20,301 nt of DNA from JAHFLD01 sp964367145 (GCA_964367145.1 CAYIWJ010000013.1:1-20301), one strand, 5' to 3'; numbered from the stretch's first letter, positions 1 through 7,475 are shown. Program-made: numbers and translations. Notes: generated from the letters alone by a model not told the origin.

Positions 1-55
1 TTGATTTTTCGCTGGAAAAAATCAAAGCCGGTTCCAGAAAACAAAGAGTCCGAGC
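1..55 (-). repeat. Partial copy of the branched palindromic repeat, cut by the window edge
   Basis: Bases 1-55 are the exact reverse complement of 19861-19915 (55 of 55 by eye). The copy contains one arm of the outer stem and the first inner arm (GATTTTT…GAAAAATC) of the element seen complete at 19865-19996. Read on the minus strand, it starts one base after the prfB stop codon, in the same orientation relative to the gene as the copy that follows the PilX-like gene. Confidence 0.85.
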
Positions 56-56
56 G

Positions 57-791
57 CTATTCTTTTGTTACCCCCAACTCCCCCTCAATAAACTTATCCA
101 AGTCGCCCTCCAACACCGCCTCCACCTTGCCGGTTTCAACGCCTGTTCTATGGTCCTTGACCAGCTGATACGGATGCAAAACATAAGACCGAATCTGATT
201 GCCCCACTCCGGTTTTACCTTGGTTCTTAAATCAGCCAGCGTCTTTTTCTCGCTGGTTTCCAAAAGTTGAAAAAGTTTTGATTTTAAAAGCGACATCGCC
301 TTCTCTCGGTTTTGCCCTTGCGAGCGTTCAGCTTGCGAGGCGGCCGCAATGCCAGTCGGAATATGAACCACGCGCACCGCGGTCTCGCGCTTGTTTACGT
401 TTTGCCCGCCGGGACCAGAAGATCGCGCGGTTTCGAGCTTAATGTCCTCGGGTCGGATGACAAAATCCCTAAAATGCGTCTCCGGCAAAACAGGCGTCAC
501 CTCCACCAAAGCAAAAGAAGTGTGTCTTAATTTTTTTGAAGAAAACGGGGAAATTCGTACTAACCGATGCACTCCTTGTTCCTTTTTTAGCGTCCCATAT
601 GTAAAATCCCCGCGCAACTCCATCGCGCGATCATCGGTCTGTATCGCCTTCCAACCGCGCCGAGTAGCATATTTTAGGTACATTGAAAAAAGCATATTAG
701 CCCAATCCTTGGCGTCATCGCCTCCGGCTCCGGCATAGACCGAAAGATGTGCCGGATAAGTGTCATATTTCCCCGTGAGTGCTTGAAACAT
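57..791 (-). CDS. prfB: Peptide chain release factor 2 lacking domain 1
   Basis: Class I release factor that reads UGA/UAA and triggers peptidyl-tRNA hydrolysis on the ribosome. The 244 residues align from the start of domain 2 (GAGGDDAKDW at 21-30) through the RF2 recognition tripeptide SPF (81-83) and the catalytic GGQ (128-130) to the end of domain 4. E. coli RF2 has 365 residues; the ~115-residue domain 1 is missing and a domain-2 hairpin is about ten residues shorter. The frame has a stop at 804-806 and tRNA-Thr begins 41 bases upstream, so there is no room for domain 1 or for the usual programmed frameshift. SPF argues against RF1, and the RF2-like GVHRLVRISPF context argues against PrfH. 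No SD precedes the ATG. It is probably co-transcribed with the tRNA. Family is certain; whether the protein is fully functional is inferred. Confidence 0.93.
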   Translation of the reverse strand: MFQALTGKYDTYPAHLSVYAGAGGDDAKDWANMLFSMYLKYATRRGWKAIQTDDRAMELRGDFTYGTLKKEQGVHRLVRISPFSSKKLRHTSFALVEVTPVLPETHFRDFVIRPEDIKLETARSSGPGGQNVNKRETAVRVVHIPTGIAAASQAERSQGQNREKAMSLLKSKLFQLLETSEKKTLADLRTKVKPEWGNQIRSYVLHPYQLVKDHRTGVETGKVEAVLEGDLDKFIEGELGVTKE

Positions 792-832
792 AATGACTAA
801 ATTTCAACAATTAACCGATTTTTATCATTTAG

Positions 833-903
833 AGCCAGCGGCGGGAATCGAACCCACATCTCTACTTTACGAAAGTAATGTTCTGCCACTGAACTACGCT
901 GGC
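833..903 (-). tRNA. tRNA-Thr (anticodon CGT)
   Basis: A full cloverleaf reads on the minus strand: acceptor stem GCCAGCG/CGCTGGC, D-arm GTTC/GAAC, anticodon stem TTACT/AGTAG with loop TTCGTAA (anticodon CGT, reads ACG), and T-arm GTGGG-TTCGATT-CCCGC. The discriminator is T. The 3' CCA is not encoded (CTA follows). Confidence 0.95.
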
Positions 904-935
904 GCATCCCCCATCCTTCTTGGCGAACTTTAAGT

Positions 936-965
936 ATTGTATAGCGAAATATAATAAATGGACAA
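936..965 (-). promoter_or_regulatory. Putative sigma70-type promoter for tRNA-Thr and prfB
   Basis: On the minus strand TTGTCC (960-965) lies 18 bases upstream of TACAAT (936-941); TATACA at 938-943 would give a 16-base spacer. The predicted start near 929 is about 26 bases before the tRNA. This is consensus matching only. Confidence 0.5.
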
Positions 966-994
966 TGTCCCGACGAAATTTATTCTAAATATTT

Positions 995-1294
995 TCAAAC
1001 CAAAGAGTCGGGGTTTTTTGATCTATTGGTCAAAAAAATTCTACCCTCCTTGGCTCTTTTACTTATTGCACGATTTTTTCTCCCATTTCCCCTATTAAGC
1101 CCGGCATAAGTTGAGGTTAGTGAATCACAGTTTGGGCAAATCAAACGAAGATTGCTTTCAATGTTATTTCGCCAATTTCCATCAATGTGGTCCGCAACCA
1201 AAGAAACTTGTTTTGTTTTTGATTTGTATTTCACTCGAGCAGTTTCTTTTTTGCACCGAATACATTTACCCTTAGCTTTCTTTAGAGCTGTCAT
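995..1294 (-). CDS. Small stand-alone HNH nuclease-like protein
   Basis: 99 residues with a phage-type HNH fold: a first zinc knuckle CIRC (11-14), the catalytic block ADHIDGNWRNN (34-44, D35-H36), the Asn of NLRL (48-51), and a second knuckle CPNC (53-56) followed by the usual TSTYAG segment. Such proteins cut DNA with one metal ion; many are homing or phage-packaging nucleases, or restriction enzymes when fused to other domains. No recognition domain is fused here, only a basic C-terminal tail. It lies alone, divergent from valS, with no SD. It may be a relic of a mobile intron or a solitary homing gene. The target cannot be read from the sequence. Confidence 0.85.
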   Translation of the reverse strand: MTALKKAKGKCIRCKKETARVKYKSKTKQVSLVADHIDGNWRNNIESNLRLICPNCDSLTSTYAGLNRGNGRKNRAISKRAKEGRIFLTNRSKNPDSLV

Positions 1295-1309
1295 ATATCA
1301 TATATCTAG

Positions 1310-1315
1310 TATAAT
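1310..1315 (+). promoter_or_regulatory. valS: Possible -10 box of the valS promoter
   Basis: A perfect TATAAT lies about 75 bases upstream of the valS ATG in the divergent HNH-valS spacer. I see no convincing -35 box at 16-18 bases, so this is tentative. A start near 1322 would give a leader of about 67 nt. Confidence 0.35.
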
Positions 1316-1339
1316 AAATAGAGCAACCGACAACAAATC

Positions 1340-1370
1340 GCCACCGATTCGACTCCGGGAGGTGGCTCCA
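1340..1370 (+). promoter_or_regulatory. valS: Hairpin in the valS leader with a tRNA-3'-end look
   Basis: GCCACC (1340-1345) pairs with GGTGGC (1361-1366). The loop contains TTCGACT, like a T-loop, and the stem is followed by TCCA (discriminator plus CCA). It ends 18 bases before the valS start. It could be a tRNA remnant or a leader element for control of the synthetase gene; it lacks a complete T-stem, so chance similarity is possible. Confidence 0.35.
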
Positions 1371-1388
1371 GATTTTAATCAAAAATAA

Positions 1389-3551
1389 ATGGACATTTCA
1401 GAACTGCTCAAGCCCTATGATCCGGCTTTGGTAGAACCAGAAATTCTTGCCAAGTGGCAAAAAGAAAAAGCCTTCACCCCCCGTGGCCAAGGTCAGCCTT
1501 TCTCTATGGTTTTCCCTCCAGCCAATGTTACGGGAGTGCTTCACCTCGGTCACGCGCTTACCATTTCCATTCAAGACATTATCATCCGCTTTCGGCGGAT
1601 GCAGGGTTACGACACGCTCTATATTCCCGGAACCGACCATGCCGCCATCGCCACGCAAGCTAAAGTTGAATCCGAATTATATAAAAAAGAGAAGAAAACT
1701 CGGCATGATTTTTCCCGCGAAGAATTTTTGAAACTGGTAGAAGACTTTGCGGCAAAATCCCAAGATTCTATCTTGAGTCAATTGCGCGCGCTGGGCGCAA
1801 GCTGTGATTGGGACCGTTTGGCCTATACGCTGGACGAAAAGCGTAGCCTCGCGGTCCGCACCGCTTTTGTTCGTCTCTATGAAATGGGTCTGATTTATCG
1901 TGGCGCTCGTCTGGTTAACTGGGATCCCAAACTCCAAACTAATGTTTCGGACGAGGAAATTGATTGGCGCGAAGAAGTAACGCCGTTTTACTATTTACGC
2001 TATGGCCCCTTTGTAATCGCCACCGCTCGCCCCGAAACCAAGTTCGGCGACAAGTATGTTGTTATCCACCCCAATGACGATCGCTACGCCAAATATCAAC
2101 ACGGCCAAAAAATAGATATTGAGTGGATCAACGGCCCCATCACGGCCACGATAATTAAAGACGAAGCGATAGATATGCAATTCGGTACCGGCGTTATGAC
2201 TATCACTCCGGCACATGATGCCGTAGATTATGCCATCGCCGAAAGACATAATCTTGATAAAGAGCAGATTATTGATTTACAAGGCAAGCTCCTGCCAATC
2301 GCCGGAGAGTTCTCGGGTCAATACATTACCAAGGCCCGCAATTTGGTGGTAGAAAAATTACAAGCCAAGGGCTTAATAGAAAAAATTGATGAGAAATATA
2401 CTCATCGCGTTGCGATCAACAGTCGCGGCGGCGGAGTCATTGAACCGCAAATTCGGGAACAGTGGTTTGTTGCCGTCAATCAGTCATTCACGCTTCAACA
2501 TTCGGAAATTAAAGGACTTCCGGTGGGAACCAAAATCACGCTCAAGCAACTGCTCCGTCACGCCGTGGAATCCGGCGCGGTCAAAATTATTCCGGAGCAT
2601 TTCTCTAAAACTTATTTTCATTGGATAGATAATCTACAGGACTGGTGTATCTCCCGCCAAATTATTTTCGGCCATCGGATTCCGGTCTGGTACCATAAGC
2701 AAGAAATATACTGCGGAATTAACTCAATAAAAGACCAAGATTGGAGGCAAGACCCGGACACTTTGGATACCTGGTTTTCTTCAGCCTTGTGGACTTTTTC
2801 TACCTTAAATTGGCCCACGGCCACCGAGGAGTTAAAACGCTACCACCCAAACGCGGTCATGGAGACCGGCTACGATATTCTATTTTTCTGGGTAGCTCGA
2901 ATGATTTTAATGTCCGGCGCGCTCTTGGGCCAGATTCCCTTCCCCGTTGTTTATCTCCACGGTATTGTCCGCGATCCCGAGCGGCAAAAAATGAGTAAGA
3001 GCAAAGGCAATGTAATTGATCCACTGGATATAGTAAAAAAATACGGCACCGACGCCCTGCGCTTTGCGCTCGTTTATGGCACCGCCGCCGGTACCGACAT
3101 GGCCTTCGACGAGGCTCGCGTTCGCGGTATGAAGAACTTTGCCAATAAGATCTGGAACATCGCTCGATTTGTGCTTACCAATACTCCGACTGATAGCCAA
3201 GATAAAAATATAGCTCCTCAAACCGAAGCCGATGGCGCAATTCTATCCAGTCTTAAATCGGCCGTTCAAGAAACCACTAAAAATCTTGAGGAATTTCGCT
3301 TTAACGAAGCGGCGCAAACCATCTATGACTTTATTTGGCACGAACTGGCGGATAAATATCTGGAAGCCAGCAAGAGTCAATTAAAAGACTCCGGGCAATC
3401 AGAAAATACTAAGCTAATTTTGCATCATTGTCTTTTGGATTCTCTACGCCTGCTTCATCCCTTTATGCCTTTTATCAGCGAACGACTCTGGCATCTCTTG
3501 GGCAGAAAAACTCTCCTTACTGAATCTGGTTGGCCGGGTAAAACCGATTAA
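1389..3551 (+). CDS. valS: Valyl-tRNA synthetase, short form
   Basis: Class Ia synthetase charging tRNA-Val in the cytoplasm. Visible: the N-terminal FPPANVTGVLHLGHAL block with the HIGH-type motif HLGH (52-55), the CP1 editing domain starting near ATARPET (211-217) with the editing-site segment TPAHDAVDYAIAERHN, the WCISRQ and DTWFSSALW blocks, and KMSKS (534-538). The anticodon-binding domain ends at ISERLWHLLGR and the protein stops there. At 720 residues it is well short of the usual 870-950; the C-terminal coiled-coil tRNA-binding arm is absent. No SD lies before the ATG, but the reading frame starts with the expected N-terminus. Single gene, followed by a strong terminator. Confidence 0.97.
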   Translation: MDISELLKPYDPALVEPEILAKWQKEKAFTPRGQGQPFSMVFPPANVTGVLHLGHALTISIQDIIIRFRRMQGYDTLYIPGTDHAAIATQAKVESELYKKEKKTRHDFSREEFLKLVEDFAAKSQDSILSQLRALGASCDWDRLAYTLDEKRSLAVRTAFVRLYEMGLIYRGARLVNWDPKLQTNVSDEEIDWREEVTPFYYLRYGPFVIATARPETKFGDKYVVIHPNDDRYAKYQHGQKIDIEWINGPITATIIKDEAIDMQFGTGVMTITPAHDAVDYAIAERHNLDKEQIIDLQGKLLPIAGEFSGQYITKARNLVVEKLQAKGLIEKIDEKYTHRVAINSRGGGVIEPQIREQWFVAVNQSFTLQHSEIKGLPVGTKITLKQLLRHAVESGAVKIIPEHFSKTYFHWIDNLQDWCISRQIIFGHRIPVWYHKQEIYCGINSIKDQDWRQDPDTLDTWFSSALWTFSTLNWPTATEELKRYHPNAVMETGYDILFFWVARMILMSGALLGQIPFPVVYLHGIVRDPERQKMSKSKGNVIDPLDIVKKYGTDALRFALVYGTAAGTDMAFDEARVRGMKNFANKIWNIARFVLTNTPTDSQDKNIAPQTEADGAILSSLKSAVQETTKNLEEFRFNEAAQTIYDFIWHELADKYLEASKSQLKDSGQSENTKLILHHCLLDSLRLLHPFMPFISERLWHLLGRKTLLTESGWPGKTD

Positions 3552-3563
3552 AGTATCCCAATA

Positions 3564-3597
3564 AAAAAACACCCATTTTCTAGCGGGTGTTTTTTTT
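3564..3597 (+). terminator. Rho-independent terminator after valS
   Basis: ACACCC (3569-3574) pairs with GGGTGT (3585-3590), followed by eight or more T. A run of A before the stem makes it potentially bidirectional, so it may also stop the minus-strand small ORF transcript. Confidence 0.9.
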
Positions 3598-3605
3598 GTA
3601 GACGA

Positions 3606-3707
3606 TTAACGACTTCGTCTGGACTTAGGCCGCTTTGCGTTTCGTTTTACCTTGTGGCCAATTTTTTTCTTCCGACTGTTCATCTTCTTCGGATTTTTCT
3701 TTTTCAT
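3606..3707 (-). CDS. Very small, highly basic protein (33 residues)
   Basis: The ORF begins MKKKNPKKMNSRKKK and ends KRPKSRRSR, with about half of its residues Lys or Arg and no acidic residue. This suggests RNA or ribosome binding, like the very short ribosomal proteins (bL36, bTHX), but I do not recognise a family match. It lies alone between the valS terminator, which could serve it in reverse, and tRNA-Gly. No SD is seen. The composition is what favours a real gene; an A-rich stretch could produce a similar ORF by chance. Confidence 0.45.
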   Translation of the reverse strand: MKKKNPKKMNSRKKKIGHKVKRNAKRPKSRRSR

Positions 3708-3833
3708 ATTTTTATCTAAAGCTTATCCGCCAACATTGCTCGGCCTTTAGCTAGCTCTAAATAAAGATAAACACACTATCGCTCAACTGACCCTGTGCAA
3801 AAGTATAAGAAAACCCATCCAAGAGTCTAATTC

Positions 3834-3907
3834 TGGAGCGGGATACGAGAATCGAACTCGCGTCTTTAGCTTGGGAAGCTAGCGTACTACCACTGTACTA
3901 ATCCCGC
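3834..3907 (-). tRNA. tRNA-Gly (anticodon CCC)
   Basis: On the minus strand: acceptor stem GCGGGAT/ATCCCGC, D-arm GTAC/GTAC, anticodon loop TTCCCAA (anticodon CCC, reads GGG), T-arm GCGAG-TTCGATT-CTCGT, discriminator T, and an encoded CCA. The outermost anticodon-stem pair is a C-A mismatch. Unlike the other two tRNAs in the window, the CCA end is encoded. Confidence 0.95.
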
Positions 3908-3952
3908 GGGGCGAAAGAAAAAAACAAATTAAAATCCTCACCCCAAAAAACC

Positions 3953-4531
3953 CTACTTAGCTTTAGCCACGACCTCGGCGCCATTCCAACTCAACCCTTT
4001 CAAAAAAATTATTACCCTAGCTTCTTTCTTTCGCGCTTTGAGCCAATCTTCAAAATTGAGTTTCTCTTCGGCGATCTTAGCGGCCAATAATTCTTTTCTG
4101 GCTTGTGGCATGAGTACCATTTGCTTAAAGGCTGGAATATCCAAGCCATAAAGAGCCTTAATATTCTTCTTGGTTTCATCCTTATCCAAAGCCGGATCAT
4201 TTACCTTGGCGTCAATTAATTGTTTGGCTGTGCCAAGTTTTTTTGCAAACTGATGACGCACGATACTGTTTTCAATTAATTTCTCCACCACGCCACGACG
4301 AATCTCTGGCGTAATCTCCTTCACGCTTTTCGGCGCGCTTCCCTGTGGTGGAGCTTGCTTAATAATTGTGTCGTAATAGGTCACCGCGGCGGTTACTTGA
4401 GCCTCCTGGGTTCTGGCGCTGATAAACTCGCCATCGGCATATGCCGCCGGAAAAAACCCGTTGCTTATAAAAGCGTAAACCACCAAGGCGCCACCAACAA
4501 CCGACGTCAACCAAATCCAGTATTTATTCAT
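3953..4531 (-). CDS. Membrane-anchored SurA_N-like protein
   Basis: 192 residues: one N-terminal membrane segment (about 7-27) followed by an all-helical, charged domain exposed outside the membrane. The pattern EKLIENSIVRHQFAKKLG (about 83-100), then a middle helical part, then a closing helix FEDWLKARKKEARVIIFL is the arrangement of the SurA/PrsA N-terminal chaperone domain, in which a C-terminal helix packs back on the N-terminal part. No parvulin PPIase domain is present, so it would bind unfolded exported proteins rather than isomerise prolines. It overlaps the FtsB-like gene by eight bases, so the two are co-translated. Function is inferred from pattern only. Confidence 0.65.
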   Translation of the reverse strand: MNKYWIWLTSVVGGALVVYAFISNGFFPAAYADGEFISARTQEAQVTAAVTYYDTIIKQAPPQGSAPKSVKEITPEIRRGVVEKLIENSIVRHQFAKKLGTAKQLIDAKVNDPALDKDETKKNIKALYGLDIPAFKQMVLMPQARKELLAAKIAEEKLNFEDWLKARKKEARVIIFLKGLSWNGAEVVAKAK

Positions 4532-4856
4532 TGATTTTTTTTGTCTCGGGAACGATGATCATTAGCGTTTCACCGGGACGTTTATAATTAAAAAGACCTT
4601 TTGCTTCTTTGATAATATTTTCCGGAGTCGCATAATAGTCAATCTCACTCCGTATTTTAGCATTGTCCGCCTGAAGGGCGTCAACTTCACTGTTTAGTCG
4701 TTCCAGACGCGCGGCAAAAACCGAACGTTGAGCATTTAACCGGAGCATCTGCATCCCCACAACTCCCAGCACTACAAGTAGACCTACGCCAGTTAATGCC
4801 GTTTTGACTCTTTCCATGGGACTAAGGGGAGTATAACCGACTCCGCGTAATTTCAC
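4524..4856 (-). CDS. FtsB/DivIC-family septum formation initiator-like protein
   Basis: 110 residues with a short cytoplasmic N-terminus, one membrane segment (about 20-38), a coiled coil (about 42-76, NAQRSVFAARLERLNSEV and following) and then YATPENIIKEAKGLFNYKRPGETLMIIVP, the typical end of FtsB/DivIC proteins. These bridge FtsL and FtsQ in the divisome and activate septal peptidoglycan synthesis. The start used is GTG (4856); an ATG at 4817 (residue 14, MERVK) would still keep the membrane segment. It lies 23 bases after lepA and overlaps the next gene. FtsL is of similar build, so FtsB versus FtsL is not fully settled. Confidence 0.8.
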   Translation of the reverse strand: MKLRGVGYTPLSPMERVKTALTGVGLLVVLGVVGMQMLRLNAQRSVFAARLERLNSEVDALQADNAKIRSEIDYYATPENIIKEAKGLFNYKRPGETLMIIVPETKKINE

Positions 4857-4879
4857 AAAAAAAAGTTTTCTACAGCCCG

Positions 4880-6709
4880 CTACTTCTTAAGCAATTCGCG
4901 GAACATCGAAGCCGAAATAGTGATTCTATTTTTTGTTCCGATTTCTTTTAGTCTTTTTTTGCCGACTTGTTGCTTCTTCCATAACTTCATCTTACGAGTC
5001 CGATCTCCGCCGTATAAATAGTCCGTTACATCCTTTTTGAGAGCCGAAATTGTCTCTCTAGCCACAACCCGAGCGCCAACCATGGCCTGAATCGCTTGAG
5101 TAAATTGTTGCTTCGGAAGTAAATCCTTAAGTTTTTCCACCATCAATCTCGCCTCCCGCTCAATGTCTTTTTTTGGCAAAATACGAGTCAATCCGGGCAC
5201 GTAGTTACTCGCTATGTGAATTTCCAGCTTTTGTACCTCCGTCTTGGCCCAGCCGGTTATCTCGTAATTAAGCGAGGCAAAACCTTCAGAAATTGATTTT
5301 AGAGTATCATCCAAATCCTGAATCAAATCAGCTAGAGGCAAAATCGCGGTAATCAAAATCTTACTGCCGCGCGGAATAGTCGCGATCTCCGAAAAACGAA
5401 AAGTGTCGCGCAAACTCAAAATTGGACTAACGAACTTGAGCGGGGTTAGGATTTCCACTCTAGCAACCGGCTCCTCGATCTTGGTCGCGTCGGCCGGAAA
5501 ATCCTTGGGATTGGTAATCGTCGCCCATCTTTCACTACCCTCATCACCTTTTCCAATCAGAACTCTATAAGCTACCGATGGAAAACTATAAATAGTGGCA
5601 ATCTCAAACTCGCGCTCCAAGCGTTCGGCGATAATTTCAAAATGCAATCGCCCCAAAAATCCGCCCTTAAAACCTCGTCCTAAAACCTCACTCGAATCCG
5701 GCTCAAAAGCCAAGGATGCGTCGGTTAGGCGCAATTTTTGCAAGGCATATTTTAGATCATCGTATTGATTGGCGTCCTCGGGATATAAAGACACAAAAAC
5801 CACGGCTTTCGGCTCTTTGTAACCGGGCAAGGCCACGCCTTGGATTAAGGTTTTGGTCGCGAGCGTAATTGTGTCGCCGATTTTAATATGATCCGGATCC
5901 TTAATTCCGGTGGCAAAATATCCGATCTCCCCAGTCGCAAGTTTTGAGGTAATCGTCGCCTTGGGCAAAAAATAACCGACCTCCTTTGGCTTAAAATCTG
6001 TTGCGGTGGCGATAAGTCCCAGCCGGTCATCGTTAGAAAATTCACCTTCAAAAACCCGCACAAAGGCTAAAACACCCTTATGACTGTCGTAGAGCGAGTC
6101 AAAAACTAGGGCTCTTGGCGCCCCCATGGGGCTAAATTTACGCGCCGAACTTGGCGCCGGAATATCCCGCACAACTCTCTCTAAAAGTTTATCCACTCCG
6201 GCGCCGGTTTTACCCGAAAGTCTTAAGATATTATCTGGCGTGGTCTGCAAAAAATCCGCCACCTCCGTAACCATCACCTCAAGCTCCTCCTCATCAACCA
6301 AGTCAATTTTATTAACCGCGCCAAGAATCTTTAATCCAGCGCGCTGTGCCGCCTCAAAGTTGGCCAATGTTTGAGCTTGAATGCCTTGCGTTGCGTCCAC
6401 CAATAAAACCGCGCCCTCAACCGCCGTCAGCGCCCGCGAAACTTCGTAGCCAAAATCCGAATGTCCCGGGGTGTCAATCAAATTCAAAATATATTCCACT
6501 CCAGCCAAACTGCGATAATGCATCCTCACCGGCGCCATTTTAATCGTAATTCCTCGCTCCCGCTCCAACTCCAGCTGATCCAGATATTGGGGCTTCATTG
6601 ATCTAGCCTCAACCGTTCCGGTTTTCTCAAGTAACCGATCAGCCAAAGTAGACTTACCGTGGTCAATGTGGGCGATAATTACAAAATTTCGAATTAAATG
6701 TTCGCTCAT
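4880..6709 (-). CDS. lepA: Elongation factor 4 (LepA)
   Basis: Translational GTPase that acts on stalled or back-translocated ribosomes. The 609 residues have the expected length: G1 AHIDHGKST (13-21), RERGITIK, DTPGHSDF and NKID in order, followed by domains II-III, the EF4-specific segment beginning FKGGFLGRLHFEI, and the C-terminal domain with KKRLKEIG. The ATG at 6709 gives the canonical MSEHLIRNFVIIAHIDHGK start. No SD is present. Its ATG overlaps the TGA of a leader ORF (6706-6861) made from a second copy of its own first 15 codons. It heads a cluster with the FtsB-like and SurA_N-like genes. Confidence 0.97.
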   Translation of the reverse strand: MSEHLIRNFVIIAHIDHGKSTLADRLLEKTGTVEARSMKPQYLDQLELERERGITIKMAPVRMHYRSLAGVEYILNLIDTPGHSDFGYEVSRALTAVEGAVLLVDATQGIQAQTLANFEAAQRAGLKILGAVNKIDLVDEEELEVMVTEVADFLQTTPDNILRLSGKTGAGVDKLLERVVRDIPAPSSARKFSPMGAPRALVFDSLYDSHKGVLAFVRVFEGEFSNDDRLGLIATATDFKPKEVGYFLPKATITSKLATGEIGYFATGIKDPDHIKIGDTITLATKTLIQGVALPGYKEPKAVVFVSLYPEDANQYDDLKYALQKLRLTDASLAFEPDSSEVLGRGFKGGFLGRLHFEIIAERLEREFEIATIYSFPSVAYRVLIGKGDEGSERWATITNPKDFPADATKIEEPVARVEILTPLKFVSPILSLRDTFRFSEIATIPRGSKILITAILPLADLIQDLDDTLKSISEGFASLNYEITGWAKTEVQKLEIHIASNYVPGLTRILPKKDIEREARLMVEKLKDLLPKQQFTQAIQAMVGARVVARETISALKKDVTDYLYGGDRTRKMKLWKKQQVGKKRLKEIGTKNRITISASMFRELLKK

Positions 6710-6861
6710 ATTACATTGATCAGGGAAAGGGGTCGGGAAAACGGGAGTTTTCCCGTGGCGGAATTATTCAAACCGATGGGTTTGAAAACGCAGACCGCAA
6801 AGCGGTCGAGTAGTGAAATGTGAGCGATAATTACAAAATTTCGTATTAGATCTTCCTTCAT
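6706..6861 (-). pseudogene. Duplicated lepA 5' fragment forming a 51-codon leader ORF
   Basis: The first 15 codons (MKEDLIRNFVIIAHI) repeat those of lepA (MSEHLIRNFVIIAHI) with 6 differences in 45 bases. The frame then runs through the inserted repeat (6727-6788) with no stop until TGA at 6706-6708, which overlaps the lepA ATG as ATGA. The insert encodes nothing recognisable. It may be the original lepA start, displaced when the repeat inserted with a flanking duplication; it could now couple translation into lepA. Translation of the fragment is not shown by sequence alone. Confidence 0.65.
6727..6788 (+). repeat. REP-like multi-hairpin repeat, copy 1
   Basis: A 62-base unit matches the reverse complement of 12864-12925 with two differences. 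It holds two hairpins: GGGAAAAC/GTTTTCCC and TTCAAACC/GGGTTTGAA. A third, GACCGC/GCGGTC, follows at 6793-6807 in this copy only. It lies inside the lepA leader, flanked by the duplicated lepA 5' ends. Confidence 0.85.
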
Positions 6862-6930
6862 TAAAATAAGGGTATAGGGTTTGGGCTGATGGGTAAAGAG
6901 TTAACGACTCGTTCTTGCCTATTTCCATAA

Positions 6931-6971
6931 TAAAAAATCCCGAGATCCAGCCTTGCCGGAAAATCGGGATT
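6931..6971 (-). terminator. Rho-independent terminator of the 6979-7461 gene
   Basis: On the minus strand AATCCCGA (6964-6971) pairs with TCGGGATT (6936-6943), with an inner CCGG/CTGG helix, followed by a T run over 6931-6937. It begins seven bases after the stop codon of the gene at 6979-7461. Confidence 0.88.
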
Positions 6972-6978
6972 ACTTGAG

Positions 6979-7461
6979 CTAATTGGACAGCTTACCCAAC
7001 TGACCAGGAAGTTGAATTCCTTGCTTGGGAGGCTTACCGCCTTTGCTGTAGTACCACTGAATGTGTTGCATCATTCGGTTGTACCTATCAACCCAATCGT
7101 TGTAGCGATTCTTACGAAAGGCTCCGAGGGCTATGCTTCGGTAAACCTTATTCCGACTCTCCGCTCGCGCTCCAGGCTTCGGTGAGTCATTTGGCGAGCG
7201 GTCTAGAAGAATATCGTCAAATTCCTCAAGAAATATCTCGTCTGCCATGGAATCCATCCGGCGACTCTCATCCTCAATGATCTTGTTTCTAAGAATCAGA
7301 ATGTTCTCGTGTAACTTCGCGCAAGCTTGTATTTCCTGCTCAACCTGCGGAGCCTCGGTCTCGGCATTAAAGGGCTTGTCACCAAAAAACAGCAAACCAA
7401 ACACCGCAAGAGCCAGTACAACCACCAACCCAGCCAGTATCTTCTTCCAGTACTTACTCAT
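6979..7461 (-). CDS. Small single-pass membrane protein of unknown function
   Basis: 160 residues, not recognised. An N-terminal membrane segment (about 8-27, ILAGLVVVLALAVFGLLFF) is followed by a soluble, probably extracytoplasmic part. That part is helical and acidic in the middle (EIFLEEFDDILLD near 75-87) and basic, Tyr/Arg-rich later (NRYNDWVDRYNRMMQHIQWYY), with a Pro/Gly-rich tail. One cysteine (C47) lies beyond the membrane segment. It has its own promoter, a structured leader, an SD (GAGG five bases before the ATG) and a terminator, so it is a complete single-gene unit. The SD is unusual in this window and may hint at a different origin or high expression. No function is proposed. 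Confidence 0.75.
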   Translation of the reverse strand: MSKYWKKILAGLVVVLALAVFGLLFFGDKPFNAETEAPQVEQEIQACAKLHENILILRNKIIEDESRRMDSMADEIFLEEFDDILLDRSPNDSPKPGARAESRNKVYRSIALGAFRKNRYNDWVDRYNRMMQHIQWYYSKGGKPPKQGIQLPGQLGKLSN

Positions 7462-7475
7462 AAAAACCTCGCTAT

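Noticed and set aside
792..832. Missing prfB domain 1 joined by a programmed frameshift
   Set aside because: Only 41 bases separate the prfB start from tRNA-Thr, far too few for about 115 residues.
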